From positions 1 to 41,522 of the forward strand of contig SXSC01000158.1 of NCBI GenBank assembly GCA_005792355.1: a stretch of DNA of 41,522 bases, read 5' to 3'. Of the stretch, positions 23,708 to 32,451 are shown in pieces; position 1 is the stretch's first letter, and every line of letters begins with the position of its first letter. The notes under the pieces are model-generated. The model was not told where the DNA came from. It worked only from the letters and a program-made list of their open reading frames with translations, and did not search any database. This DNA is from Opitutaceae bacterium. GTDB lineage: Bacteria > Verrucomicrobiota > Verrucomicrobiia > Opitutales > Opitutaceae. The position numbers and the translations under genes were made by a program.

Positions 23708-25099
23708 ATGCCCGGCGTTGCCCGCGTCCATTCCCTTTCCAATCTCCTCTCGGTTCTCGTGCCACTGCTCGGGTTGTTTGGCTGCAGCTCCAGCAAGGCG
23801 CCAAAGGCCGCCCAGGCACAGCCGCTCTTTGTTCCGCCGCCGGGCCTCGCGGCGTCCTCGTCTCCCGCGGGCGTTGCTCCGGTGATGCTCGGCATCGATG
23901 TGCTCGAGGCCGAAGGCTTCGCAGCGGTGAAGGGGAAACGCATCGGCCTGCTCACCCATTCCGCCGGCGTGAATCGGCTGGGTGTGCCCACCGTCGACGT
24001 GCTGCGTCGCGCCCCCGGCGTGAAACTCGTGGCGCTCTACGGTCCGGAGCACGGCATCCACGGCGACGCTCCCGCCGCCGTCAACGTCGCCGACACCATC
24101 GACAAACGCACGGGACTGCCGGTGTTTTCGCTCTTTCCCCCGCGGCGCCCGACCAAGGTCATGCTCAAGGAGGTCGACGCCCTCGTGATTGACCTGCAGG
24201 ACATCGGCACCCGCAGCTATACGTTTGCCGCCGCGATGCGCTGGGCGATGGAGGGCTGCTTCGAGCACAACGTCGAGGTCATCGTCCTCGACCGGCCCAA
24301 TCCGCTCGGTGGCCTCAAGGTCGGCGGTCCTCCCCTCGACGCGCGGTGGGCGCGGAAGAACTACGTCGGGGCGTTCCGCGTGCCGTATGTGCACGGTCTC
24401 ACGATTGGGGAACTCGCGCGCATGGCGAAGGAAGCGCCCGGTGTGTTGGAAATTCCGGAAGCCGTCCGCGCACGCGGCCGGCTCAAGGTCATCACGATGC
24501 GCGGCTGGACCCGCGCCATGCGCTGGCCGGAGACCGGGCTCAAGTTCGTGCCAACCTCGGGCATGGTCCGGGATTTTGAAGCCGTGCAAGGTTACCCCAT
24601 GACCGGCCTCGGTTCCTATTTCGATCCCAGCCCGAAAGTGAATTTCGAACTCGGGTTTCGCACCGGAGTCGGCACCGCGCACCCTTTTCGGGGTCTCTCG
24701 CACAAACGTGCGACCCTCGACGTCCTGGAAAAGGAGTTCACCGCGCTGCATCCCAAACTCCCCGGCCTTCGCTTCAAGCGGATTAGCCTGCCCAACGCCA
24801 AGACCGGCCAGAACGGCAACGGCCTGTTCATCGAAATCACCGACTATGACGCCTGGCAGCCGTGCGATCTCAATTTCTGGATGATGAAACTCGCCTGCAG
24901 ATTTAACCCCACAAATCCATTTGCGCCGGTGCGAGGACGCGATGTCAGCGGGTTCATGCGCCACATGGGATCGCAGGCGTTCATGGATGACATCATCGCG
25001 AACGGAGCGCGCATCGACGTCGAAAAGTGGCTCAGGCAATGGCGCGAACAGGCCCGCGTTTACCAGGAACAGAGCAAGCGCCACTGGCTGTATCGGTAG
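23708..25099 (+). CDS. namZ: NamZ-like exo-beta-N-acetylmuramidase (DUF1343) lipoprotein
   Basis: A 463-residue lipoprotein: the lipobox LLGLFGC places the lipidated Cys at residue 26. The rest is a full DUF1343 domain, the family of NamZ, which removes terminal N-acetylmuramic acid from peptidoglycan fragments. Visible are GIDVLEAEGFAAVKGKRIGLLTHSAGV, the LYGPEHGI block with Glu114, VIDLQDIGTRSYTFAAAM, VIVLDRPNPLGG, YVHGLTIGELA and PTSGMVRDFEAVQGYPM. It probably acts in the periplasm in cell-wall recycling or in feeding on other bacteria's walls. The start ATG 23708 follows palindrome copy 5. The LacI regulator follows after 44 bp, but no MurNAc catabolic genes (murQ-like) are present in the window. 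Confidence 0.9.
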   Translation: MPGVARVHSLSNLLSVLVPLLGLFGCSSSKAPKAAQAQPLFVPPPGLAASSSPAGVAPVMLGIDVLEAEGFAAVKGKRIGLLTHSAGVNRLGVPTVDVLRRAPGVKLVALYGPEHGIHGDAPAAVNVADTIDKRTGLPVFSLFPPRRPTKVMLKEVDALVIDLQDIGTRSYTFAAAMRWAMEGCFEHNVEVIVLDRPNPLGGLKVGGPPLDARWARKNYVGAFRVPYVHGLTIGELARMAKEAPGVLEIPEAVRARGRLKVITMRGWTRAMRWPETGLKFVPTSGMVRDFEAVQGYPMTGLGSYFDPSPKVNFELGFRTGVGTAHPFRGLSHKRATLDVLEKEFTALHPKLPGLRFKRISLPNAKTGQNGNGLFIEITDYDAWQPCDLNFWMMKLACRFNPTNPFAPVRGRDVSGFMRHMGSQAFMDDIIANGARIDVEKWLRQWREQARVYQEQSKRHWLYR

Positions 25100-25143
25100 G
25101 AAATCATTGCGGCCCGCCGGCCCACCGGAGATCATTTTCAACA

Positions 25144-26193
25144 GTGCCCCGTCCCCTAAAAACAATCTCGCAAACCCAACTGGCCCGGGAGCTCGGCATC
25201 TCCCAGGCGCTGGTTTCCCTCGTCCTCAACGGCCGCAAACAAGGCATCAACGCCGACACCTACGACCGCATCTGGGCCCATGCCGTCAAGCGCGGCTACC
25301 ACCCGAAAGGCATGCGCCTCGCGTCTTCACCCGTCGCCCTGGCGCGGCAGGTCGGCATCATCCTGCGCGCGCCGCTGCGCCTCAACACCCCGACGATGTA
25401 TTTCGGCCATGTGCAGCACGGGCTGCACACCGGCATCGAGGCCCGCGAATTCACCACGGTGTTTCTCGGCGCGGAGGACCAGATCGATGCGGAGAAGCTG
25501 CGTCGCATCTTTTCCCCGGGGCATTCGTTCCGCGGCATCGTCCTGGTCGGAGAGGTCACCCGCGCCTTTCTCGAACAGCTCCGGCAGTTCGGCATCCCCA
25601 TTGTCGCGGTCTCCGCCCGCTACCCCGGCCTGTGCCACTCGGTGCTGGGCAACGAACCGCAGGCGCTGGAATCACTCGTCGATCATCTCCACGCGCAGGG
25701 CCACCGGCGCTTCGGCTGGCTCGGAGGCAATGTCGGGCTGGGTCGCCACGAGGCGCGACTGCAGGCCCTCGAGGCGGCGCTTGCACGGGTCAGACTCAAA
25801 CTGGACCGCCGGTACGTCGTGAAAGCGAAGGAGGGTGACCGCATCGACGGAGCCGATGCCGTGCGCACACTTTTGCCCCACGCCCGGCGCAAGGATTTCC
25901 CCACCGCTTTGATTGCGTACAACACCCTGATGGTGGCCGGCGCCGTCCGCGAATTCGAACGAGAGGGCTGGCCCGTGCCGGGCCGAATCAGCCTCGCCAG
26001 CGCCGACATCTCGCCCGTCGCCACTGAGAGTTCGCCCCGTCTCACCGCCGCCGGCACCAATCCGGAAAAACTGGGCGAAGCCGCCGCCCGCCTCCTGCTC
26101 GAAAGCCCGGCCACGCGGAGCGAGGGCTGCACCGACTTGATGCTGCCCGCGCAACTTTTCATCGGCGATACGACCGGCCCGGCGAAAGCATGA
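25144..26193 (+). CDS. LacI-family transcriptional regulator
   Basis: A 349-residue sugar-responsive regulator. Residues about 8-30 are the LacI helix-turn-helix with hinge (SQTQLARELGISQALVSLVLNG), followed by YDRIWAHAVKRGYHPKGMRL. The remainder is a periplasmic-binding-protein-like effector domain (GIILRAPLR..., SLVDHLHAQGHRRFGWLGG, FPTALIAYNTLMVAGAVREF, ISLASADISPVA). The start is a GTG at 25144, placed so that the helix-turn-helix is N-terminal as in the family; the frame upstream overlaps the NamZ gene. It most likely controls the saccharide locus that follows (symporter to oxidoreductase). The effector and operator are unknown; a 14-bp GCAAGGC/GCCTTGC palindrome at 26402-26415 in front of the symporter is a weak candidate. 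Confidence 0.93.
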   Translation: MPRPLKTISQTQLARELGISQALVSLVLNGRKQGINADTYDRIWAHAVKRGYHPKGMRLASSPVALARQVGIILRAPLRLNTPTMYFGHVQHGLHTGIEAREFTTVFLGAEDQIDAEKLRRIFSPGHSFRGIVLVGEVTRAFLEQLRQFGIPIVAVSARYPGLCHSVLGNEPQALESLVDHLHAQGHRRFGWLGGNVGLGRHEARLQALEAALARVRLKLDRRYVVKAKEGDRIDGADAVRTLLPHARRKDFPTALIAYNTLMVAGAVREFEREGWPVPGRISLASADISPVATESSPRLTAAGTNPEKLGEAAARLLLESPATRSEGCTDLMLPAQLFIGDTTGPAKA

Positions 26194-26505
26194 GCGGGGA
26201 ATCGTGAAAGCGGGCATCGGCCAGCGGAAATTCCCAACCTCCGTTGGTTCGCATCCATCGACATTCAGTCGATTCAGCCCGTTGGTTTGGAGATCCCAGA
26301 TTTCCGCTGACCGCTTCGACGATTCCCTGGCACCCGCCAGGAGAGGAACCGCGATTCCAGACGGGGGCGGGAGCACCCCGGCGGGTTCGTCGAGCTCCAC
26401 CGCAAGGCGCCTTGCCTCCGCTCCCTCCCTTGCCCCACGACATTACCCTTGCTGTATGATAATTATTATATTCTGGTCACCCACCAAGCTTCCCGTCCTC
26501 CGTCC
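26194..26505 (+). promoter_or_regulatory. Control region of the symporter with putative promoter
   Basis: These 312 bp lie between lacI and the symporter and hold no gene. Close to the symporter is the only AT-rich block of the spacer. TTACCC (26443-26448) and TATATT (26467-26472), 18 bp apart, make a plausible sigma-70 type promoter ending 33 bp before the ATG. GCAAGGCGCCTTGC (26402-26415) is a perfect palindrome just upstream and might be an operator, though such 14-mers arise by chance at this base composition. A small CCAAC-CTCC-GTTGG hairpin lies near 26235. Confidence 0.45.
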
Positions 26506-28242
26506 ATGACCCCCTACGACTACGCCGTCCTGGCCTTCTACTTTGGCTTCATGCTGGTCATCAGCTGGGTGTTTCGGAAGTTCATCACCAACGTCAGCGA
26601 CTATTTTCGCAGTGGCGGGCAGGTGCTGTGGTGGATGGCGGGGGGGTCGGCGTTCATGGTTTCGTTCAGCGCTTGGACGTTTACCGGCGCGTCCAGCCGG
26701 GCCTATGGCGACGGCTGGCCCATCATGGTCATTTATCTCGCGAACGCCGTCGGGTTTTTCATCAACGCCGTCTATTTCGGCCCGAAGATGCGGCAATTGC
26801 GGGTCGTCACCTCAATGGAGGCGGTGCGCCAGCGCTTCGGCCGCGCCAGCGAGCAGACCTTCACGTGGATCACCCTGCCGCTGCAGATGCTCACCGCCGG
26901 CATCTGGCTTTATGGTCTCGGCGTGTTTTTTTCCGCGGCGTTCAACATCGACGTCTGGCTCACCATTGTCGTGACCGGCGTGTCCGTCGTGCTGATTTCG
27001 CTCATCGGCGGAAGTTGGGCGGTGGTCGCCAGCGATTTCATCCAGGTGCTCATCCTCATGCCCGTGACGGTCGTCGCCACGTTTCTGGCCGTGGCCCACG
27101 TGGGCGGCTGGACCGAGATGACGCACCGGCTGTCGGCGACCGCCCTGAATCTGGACAAGGTCTTCACGCAGGACTTCCTGCTCTTTTGGTGCGTGGCGAT
27201 TCTCTTCAAGCAGTTCCTTTCCACCAATAACATCAACGACGCCTCGCGCTATCTGTGCGTAAAGGACAGCAACCATGCGCGAAAGGCGGCCATCCTCGGC
27301 GGAGTGCTTTTCCTCGGCGGCATCATCGTCTGGTTCCTGCCGCCGATGGTCGCCACGATCTCGCACCCCAATCTCGCGGCCAACTTCCCCACTCTGAAGG
27401 AACCCGCCGAGGGCTCGTTCTTCGCCATCGCGCAGGCGACCTTTCCGGTCGGCATGCTGGGGCTGCTCGTCAGCGGCATCTTCGCCGCGACCATGTCGTC
27501 GATGGATTCCGGCCTGAACAAAAACGCCGGCGTCTTCATCAAGAATTTTTACCAGCCGATCCTCCGCCCCTCGGCCGGTGAACCCGAGCTGCTGCGCGCG
27601 GGCAAAATCACGACCGTGGTCCTCGGGATCATCGTGATCGTCGTCGCGGTTTTCTACAGCCAGTTGAAAAACCTCACCTTGTTCGAGCTGATGGTGAAGT
27701 TCCAGGTGCTCGTCTCGCTCCCCTATGTCGTGCCGCTCGTCCTCGGTCTCATCATCAAGCGCACGCCCGGCTGGACGGGCTGGTCGAGCGTGATCGTCTG
27801 CTTCGTCGTGAGTTTTCTCACCGACCGCTATCTCGACATCGCCTGGGCTGCCCGCACGTTTCACGTCATCGACGGCACCACCAACTGGGAGCGCCAGAAT
27901 TGGGAGCAGGGCATCGGGGTCTTCACCATCCTCGCCGCCGGCCTCGCGTGGTTCCTTTTCGCGCGACTCTTCTACCGCCACGAAAACTCCGCGCAAAAGG
28001 CGGCCATCGAACAATTCTGCCACAATCTCGCCACGCCGGTTGACTTCGCCAGGGAGGAGGGCGTCGCCACCGATGACAAACAGTCGTGGCTCATCGGCTG
28101 GCTGTGCCTGCCCTACGGTGCGGTCGTCATGCTCATGGCGCTCATTCCCAATCCGCTCGTCGGTCGGCTCGCCTTCGTCTTCTGCGGCGGCGTCGTTGTG
28201 CTCATCGGGTGGCTGCTCGTGCGGCAGTCGCGCCCAACCTGA
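26506..28242 (+). CDS. Sodium:solute symporter (SSS family)
   Basis: A 578-residue inner-membrane protein with about 13-14 transmembrane helices, importing a sugar or organic acid with sodium. Family features are YDYAVLAFYFGFMLVISWVFRKF at the start, the FRSGGQVLWWMAGGSAFMVSFSAWTFTGASS region (the DYF..GG..P-like SSS opening), LFKQFLSTNNINDASRYLCVKDS, and the conserved ATMSSMDSGLNKNAGVFIKNFY. The ATG at 26506 begins at the first helix; an earlier ATG at 26449 would lie inside the promoter-like block. It is the first gene of a plus-strand run (isomerase after 32 bp, dehydrogenase after 3 bp more) and is probably regulated by the LacI protein upstream. The substrate is not readable from the sequence. 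Confidence 0.93.
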   Translation: MTPYDYAVLAFYFGFMLVISWVFRKFITNVSDYFRSGGQVLWWMAGGSAFMVSFSAWTFTGASSRAYGDGWPIMVIYLANAVGFFINAVYFGPKMRQLRVVTSMEAVRQRFGRASEQTFTWITLPLQMLTAGIWLYGLGVFFSAAFNIDVWLTIVVTGVSVVLISLIGGSWAVVASDFIQVLILMPVTVVATFLAVAHVGGWTEMTHRLSATALNLDKVFTQDFLLFWCVAILFKQFLSTNNINDASRYLCVKDSNHARKAAILGGVLFLGGIIVWFLPPMVATISHPNLAANFPTLKEPAEGSFFAIAQATFPVGMLGLLVSGIFAATMSSMDSGLNKNAGVFIKNFYQPILRPSAGEPELLRAGKITTVVLGIIVIVVAVFYSQLKNLTLFELMVKFQVLVSLPYVVPLVLGLIIKRTPGWTGWSSVIVCFVVSFLTDRYLDIAWAARTFHVIDGTTNWERQNWEQGIGVFTILAAGLAWFLFARLFYRHENSAQKAAIEQFCHNLATPVDFAREEGVATDDKQSWLIGWLCLPYGAVVMLMALIPNPLVGRLAFVFCGGVVVLIGWLLVRQSRPT

Positions 28243-28274
28243 TTTTCACCCGGAACCTGAGCAACGCCCCAGCA

Positions 28275-29456
28275 ATGCAGCACCGTGGCAAAATCATTCT
28301 CCTTCCGCCCAATCGCGTCTGGCGCACCTATCCCGGCGGCCGCACGCTCGACACGCTGGCCCTGAGCCGGATCGAAAGGCGCGCCGGCCGGCCGGCACCG
28401 GCCGACACGCACCTGGCGGAAGATTGGATCGCGTCCACCACGCGCGCCGTGAACCGCGGCCGCGAACCTCTCGCCGAGGGGGTCTCGCAGGTGTGCGTCG
28501 GGGATGACCCGGCGCGGCACGACTTCGCGCAGTTGCTCGCGAGCGACCCGGAATATTTTCTCGGCGCCGCGCATGTCGCCCGCCACGGCGCCCAGCCACA
28601 GCTGCTCGTGAAGTACCTCGACAGCGGCACGCGGCTCCATTTCCAAGTGCACCCGACGCGGGAGTTCGCCCGGCGCGTGCTCGGCGCGCCGAGTGGCAAG
28701 ACGGAGGCCTACTACGTCCTCGCCGTGCGGGAGCCGTCCCCGTCTGCTCCTCCGCCATCTCCCCTCTCCGCCCCTCGAGACTCGGCAGCCGAAGTTCTGG
28801 CGAAGGCGGAACCGACCGGTTACATCTACGTCGGCTTTCAACGCCCGCCCTCACCGGCGCAGCTACGCGATCTGATTCTCCGTCAGGACGTCGCCGCCCT
28901 TGAAGCATGTTTCGACCGCATCCCGGTGCGCCCGGGCGACACCTTTATCATTCCCGGTGGCACGCCCCACGCCCTCGGGGCCGGCGTCTTCATGGTGGAG
29001 ATTCAGGAACCGAGCGATCTGGTCGTGCGCTTCGAGTTCGAGCGCGCCGGCTACGTGCTGCCCGAAGCGGCGCGCTTCATGGGCCGCGATGTCGATTTCG
29101 CGCTCACCTTGTTCAACCTGGCTCCGCTCACGTCGGCCGATCTGGCCTCGCGCGTGCGCTGCCTGCCGCGTCGCCTCCGCGAACTCGGCCCCGGTTCGCA
29201 CCAGGACGAACTCATCGGCCCCGCCCAGACGGATTGTTTCCGGGTCATCCGAACCACACTGCGCGGTCCGGTGGTTAAGGATGAAAACAGCGCCGTCATC
29301 GCCATGGTGACGCGCGGGGTCGTGACTGCCTCGGTCGGCGGCGACAGTCACCGGCTTGATACTTATGATAAATTCTTTCTGCCCGCTCGCCTCGGCCCGG
29401 TGACCTACACCCCGGAACCCGAAGCCGAGATCCTGGAATGCCATCCCCCGGTCTAG
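28275..29456 (+). CDS. Mannose-6-phosphate isomerase-type (ManA) protein
   Basis: A 393-residue cupin isomerase of the class I ManA family, which normally interconverts mannose 6-phosphate and fructose 6-phosphate. Zinc ligands are visible in order: Gln and His in LHFQVHP, Glu in GKTEAYYVL and His in GGTPHALG. QPQLLVKYLDSGT is also a family block. Between YYVLAVRE and GYIYVGF about 25 residues (SPSAPPPSPLSAPRDSAAEVLAKAEP) are inserted relative to the family and carry the in-frame repeat shared with the DUF1653 gene. The insertion falls in a loop, so the enzyme may still work. Members in such loci can act on other sugars, hence no symbol. It lies 32 bp after the symporter and 3 bp before the next gene, so it is part of one operon. 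Confidence 0.82.
   Translation: MQHRGKIILLPPNRVWRTYPGGRTLDTLALSRIERRAGRPAPADTHLAEDWIASTTRAVNRGREPLAEGVSQVCVGDDPARHDFAQLLASDPEYFLGAAHVARHGAQPQLLVKYLDSGTRLHFQVHPTREFARRVLGAPSGKTEAYYVLAVREPSPSAPPPSPLSAPRDSAAEVLAKAEPTGYIYVGFQRPPSPAQLRDLILRQDVAALEACFDRIPVRPGDTFIIPGGTPHALGAGVFMVEIQEPSDLVVRFEFERAGYVLPEAARFMGRDVDFALTLFNLAPLTSADLASRVRCLPRRLRELGPGSHQDELIGPAQTDCFRVIRTTLRGPVVKDENSAVIAMVTRGVVTASVGGDSHRLDTYDKFFLPARLGPVTYTPEPEAEILECHPPV
28786..28813 (+). repeat. In-frame coding repeat, copy B (LAKAEP)
   Basis: 28 bp ending in TGGCGAAGGCGGAACC inside the ManA-type gene, matching 21408-21435 at 23 of 28 positions and read in the same frame (AEVLAKAEP against AESLAKAEP). Both copies are preceded by a pyrimidine-rich CTCC/CCTCTCC tract. 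Confidence 0.6.
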
Positions 29457-29459
29457 CCC

Positions 29460-30470
29460 ATGCTCAAGCCCGCGTCATTGTTTGCCGTTCTCACTCCCGC
29501 CGAGGTGCGTGAATTTCTTCCCGAGCCGATGTTCGGGCAGTTGCGCCACCTCGTTCCGGATTTTCGCCTGCTCGATCCCAGTGGCATCAGCGAGGAGGTT
29601 TTTGCGCGCGAGCTCGCCACCACCAATCCCGACATCCTCCTCGGCTGCTGGAAAACACCCCGGCTGCCCGACAGGCCGCCACCCCGCCTGCGCTACCTGT
29701 GTTATATGACCGGGTCGGTGAAGAAACTCCTCTCCCGCACTCATCTTGAGCGCGGACTGCTGGTCACGAACTGGGGTGGTTCGATCAGCCGGACGGTCGC
29801 CGAAGCCGCGCTCTTCCACATTTTGGCCTGCCTGCGCAATGCCTCGCAATGGGCGATTGCGATGCACCAGCCGGGCGTCGGAGCCTGGAAGAACGGCCTC
29901 ACCGATTCACGTTCTCTCTTCTGCCGATCGGTCGGCATCCATGGCTTCGGTCCCGTGGCCCGGGAGCTGACTGCCTTGCTGAAGCCCTGGCAGTGCACCG
30001 TGTCCGTGGTTGCCCCCGATTTGACACCCGCACTGGCGGCAACCCATGGCGTGCGGGCCGCCGACTCCCTTGAGTCGCTCTTCACCGACCATGAGATCGT
30101 CGTCGAACTCGCGCCGCTGATTCCCGCGACCACCGGCGTCGTCACCGAGCGGCTGCTCCGGCTCATCCGCCCCGGCGGCGTCTTCGTCAATGTCGGCCGC
30201 GGCGCGGTGGTCGACGAAAGCGCGCTTCTGCGCATCGCCCGCGAAGGTCGGATCAGCATCGGTCTCGACGTCTACACGACCGAACCGCTGCCCGCCGACA
30301 GCGGCTTCCGCGCCCTCCCCAGGGTCAATCTCACGCCCCACCTGGCCGGCCCGACGATTGACCGCTATCCCGACGCCGGCGCCTTCGCGTTGAAAAATCT
30401 CCAGGCCCACGTCGAGGGCCGTGCGGCCGAGGCCATCGTCACCCCGGAAATCTACGATCAATCATCCTGA
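29460..30470 (+). CDS. D-isomer-specific 2-hydroxyacid dehydrogenase
   Basis: A 336-residue NAD(P)-dependent dehydrogenase interconverting 2-oxo and D-2-hydroxy acids. The Rossmann glycine motif reads VGIHGFGPVAREL. Catalytic residues are visible as Arg in FVNVGRGAVVDE, Glu in DVYTTEPLP and His in LTPHLAGP. Length and order are normal. It is 3 bp after the isomerase stop and 53 bp before the DUF2264 gene. Glyoxylate/hydroxypyruvate or sugar-acid reduction is possible, and a link to the glycerate kinase at 21653 would make sense, but the substrate cannot be assigned. ATG 29460 is the first in-frame start and gives a full N-terminal domain. Confidence 0.92.
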   Translation: MLKPASLFAVLTPAEVREFLPEPMFGQLRHLVPDFRLLDPSGISEEVFARELATTNPDILLGCWKTPRLPDRPPPRLRYLCYMTGSVKKLLSRTHLERGLLVTNWGGSISRTVAEAALFHILACLRNASQWAIAMHQPGVGAWKNGLTDSRSLFCRSVGIHGFGPVARELTALLKPWQCTVSVVAPDLTPALAATHGVRAADSLESLFTDHEIVVELAPLIPATTGVVTERLLRLIRPGGVFVNVGRGAVVDESALLRIAREGRISIGLDVYTTEPLPADSGFRALPRVNLTPHLAGPTIDRYPDAGAFALKNLQAHVEGRAAEAIVTPEIYDQSS

Positions 30471-30523
30471 ACAGGGAGCTGCCCGCTGCCAGATATCCGG
30501 TTGTCCGAGACCATGTTTCCCCA

Positions 30524-32415
30524 ATGACACCCTACGGCCACTGGCAACTTGCCGCCCGCCGCCTGCTCGAACCTCTCGCCGCCTTGATGCAACCAGGCCG
30601 CGCCGATTTGGAAATCCACGGCCCCGCCAGCGACCACGACAAGCAGGCGGACCGGCTGGAGAGCTTTGTGCGCCCGCTCCTGCTCGCGGCATTCTACCTG
30701 CAGAGTGAAACCGAATCTGCGGAGCTCGACGACGATCGCGCCGTCCGCGCCCGGATCGCGCAGTGGTTTCGCGCCGGCCTCGTCGCCGGCAGCAACCCGG
30801 CCTCACCCCGCTACTGGGGGCCCGACGCCAGCTACCACCAGCATCACGTGGAGATGGGCCTGCTCGCCATCGCACTGCAAATTGCCCGGCGCGATCTCTG
30901 GGCGCCGCTCACCCGCGCCGAACAGGACGACGTCGCCCGCTGGTTCGCGACCTGTCGTGGCGGCGGCATCGTCAACAACAACCATCTCTTCATGTCCGTG
31001 CACATCCTCGAATTCCTCGGGGCGCACGGCTACGCGCACCGCACCGATCGGGCCGTTGTCACCGCGCATCTCAATCAGCTCGAGACGATGCACCGCGGGG
31101 GCGGCTGGTTCGAGGACGGCATCAACCAGGCCTTCGATCACTACAACGCCTACGCGTTTCACTTTTACGGCCTGATGTGGGTGCACCTGCACGGCGCGGG
31201 CGATCGCGACCGTGCACAACGCTGGCGCAACTGGGCGCGGCTCTTCGTTCGCGACTACCAATACTTCTTCGCCGCCAGCGGCGAGCACCCGGCGTTCGGT
31301 CGCTCGATTTGCTATCGCTTCAACTGCCTCAACGTCTTCGGCCTTGCCCTCGCGCAAGACTGCACCGAGCTCGCCCCCGGCCTGCTGCGCCGGCTCTGCA
31401 CACGCAACCTCGACTTCTTTCTTACGCGCCCGATTTACCAGGACCAGGGCTGTCTGAATCTGGGTTTCACGGATCGCTTCGACCGCGTTGCCGAGGTTTA
31501 TTCCTGCGCCGCGTCGCCCTACTGGGCGGCCAAGGGCTTTACCCCGCTCTTGCTTCCGTCGACTCACGCCTTCTGGCACGAGCCCGAACAGCCGCTGCCA
31601 GCCGAGCGCCCGGGCGGCTTCGTCCACGTCATGCGCGCACCCGGTCTGATCACCCGCAGCACTCCGTCCGGCGAGGTCGAGATCCTCAATGGCGGCTCCA
31701 TGGTCGGCAACACCCAGCTCCGCTACGGTGCCTGGAAATGGAGCAAGCTCAGCTACCGCACCGGCGTGCATTTCACCTTCGCCTTTCCCGAGATCACTAA
31801 TTTCTCGTTCGACAGCGCACTCACCCAGCAACTTGACGACGGTAGGATTTTCGGCCGCCACTCGACGGTCGTCGTCGAAATGGACGAACACCATCTCGGC
31901 TACAGCTACAATCTCGGTTTCAAGACCGGCCAGGTGAACACCAGCGTGGAGACCTTTGTTTTCTGGCGGGCCGGCTGGCTGTTGCACCTGCATCACGTCG
32001 AGCCGCGCCAACCCGTCGTGCTGCGCGTCGGCGGCTTTGCACTGCCTCTTTCGGAGCCGCACGCCCTCCGCTCCGATCCGGGCCGCCACCTCTCCGCCTT
32101 CTCCTCCGATCACCGTGGCACCGCCTTGCAGATGCTCTCGCCCGGCCTGCAACCCGATTGGGACACGCGGCTCGACGAGACCACCGAGCGGCGTCACGTC
32201 GCCGCGCCCTACCATGTGACGCCGGTCGCAAAAACCGGACGCGTCTCCGCGCCACTGGTCCTCGCGGCGTTGTCGTGGTCGGGTTCGGATCACCACGCAG
32301 CGTCCCCGTGGACGATCGCGTCCAGCCCCGCCGGCGCGTGGCGTCTCTCCACCCCCGGCTCGGCCAGTGGCAGATCTCCCACTGGTCATTGCCGGCGCTG
32401 CCCGTCGGCAACTAG
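30524..32415 (+). CDS. DUF2264 family protein, apparent frameshift near the C-terminus
   Basis: A cytoplasmic (no signal) protein of about 630 residues from the DUF2264 family, an (alpha/alpha) toroid group found beside polysaccharide lyases. Visible are YHQHHVEMGLLAIAL, GGGIVNNNHLFMSVHILEFLG, RGGGWFEDGINQAFDHYNAYAFHFYGLMW and ERPGGFVHVMRAPGLITRSTPSGE. The reading frame loses coding character near 32350: continuing it gives Arg/Ser/Pro-rich sequence that runs through the next gene. The other frame gives a credible ending, GQWQISHWSLPALPVGN, stopping at 32415. One missing C in the C-run at 32352-32356 would restore a continuous protein (...GAWRLSTPRLGQWQISHW...). This is a real indel, a sequencing error or, less likely, programmed slippage. 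It is followed by the lyase gene after 36 bp. Confidence 0.75.
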
Positions 32416-32451
32416 GTTCCGCTGTCGATGGGACCGTCCTCCTCTTCTCAT

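Noticed and set aside
26402..26415. GCAAGGC/GCCTTGC palindrome as LacI operator
   Set aside because: A 14-bp palindrome is expected a few times by chance in 41 kb of GC-rich DNA; position alone is not enough, so it is only mentioned in the control-region entry.
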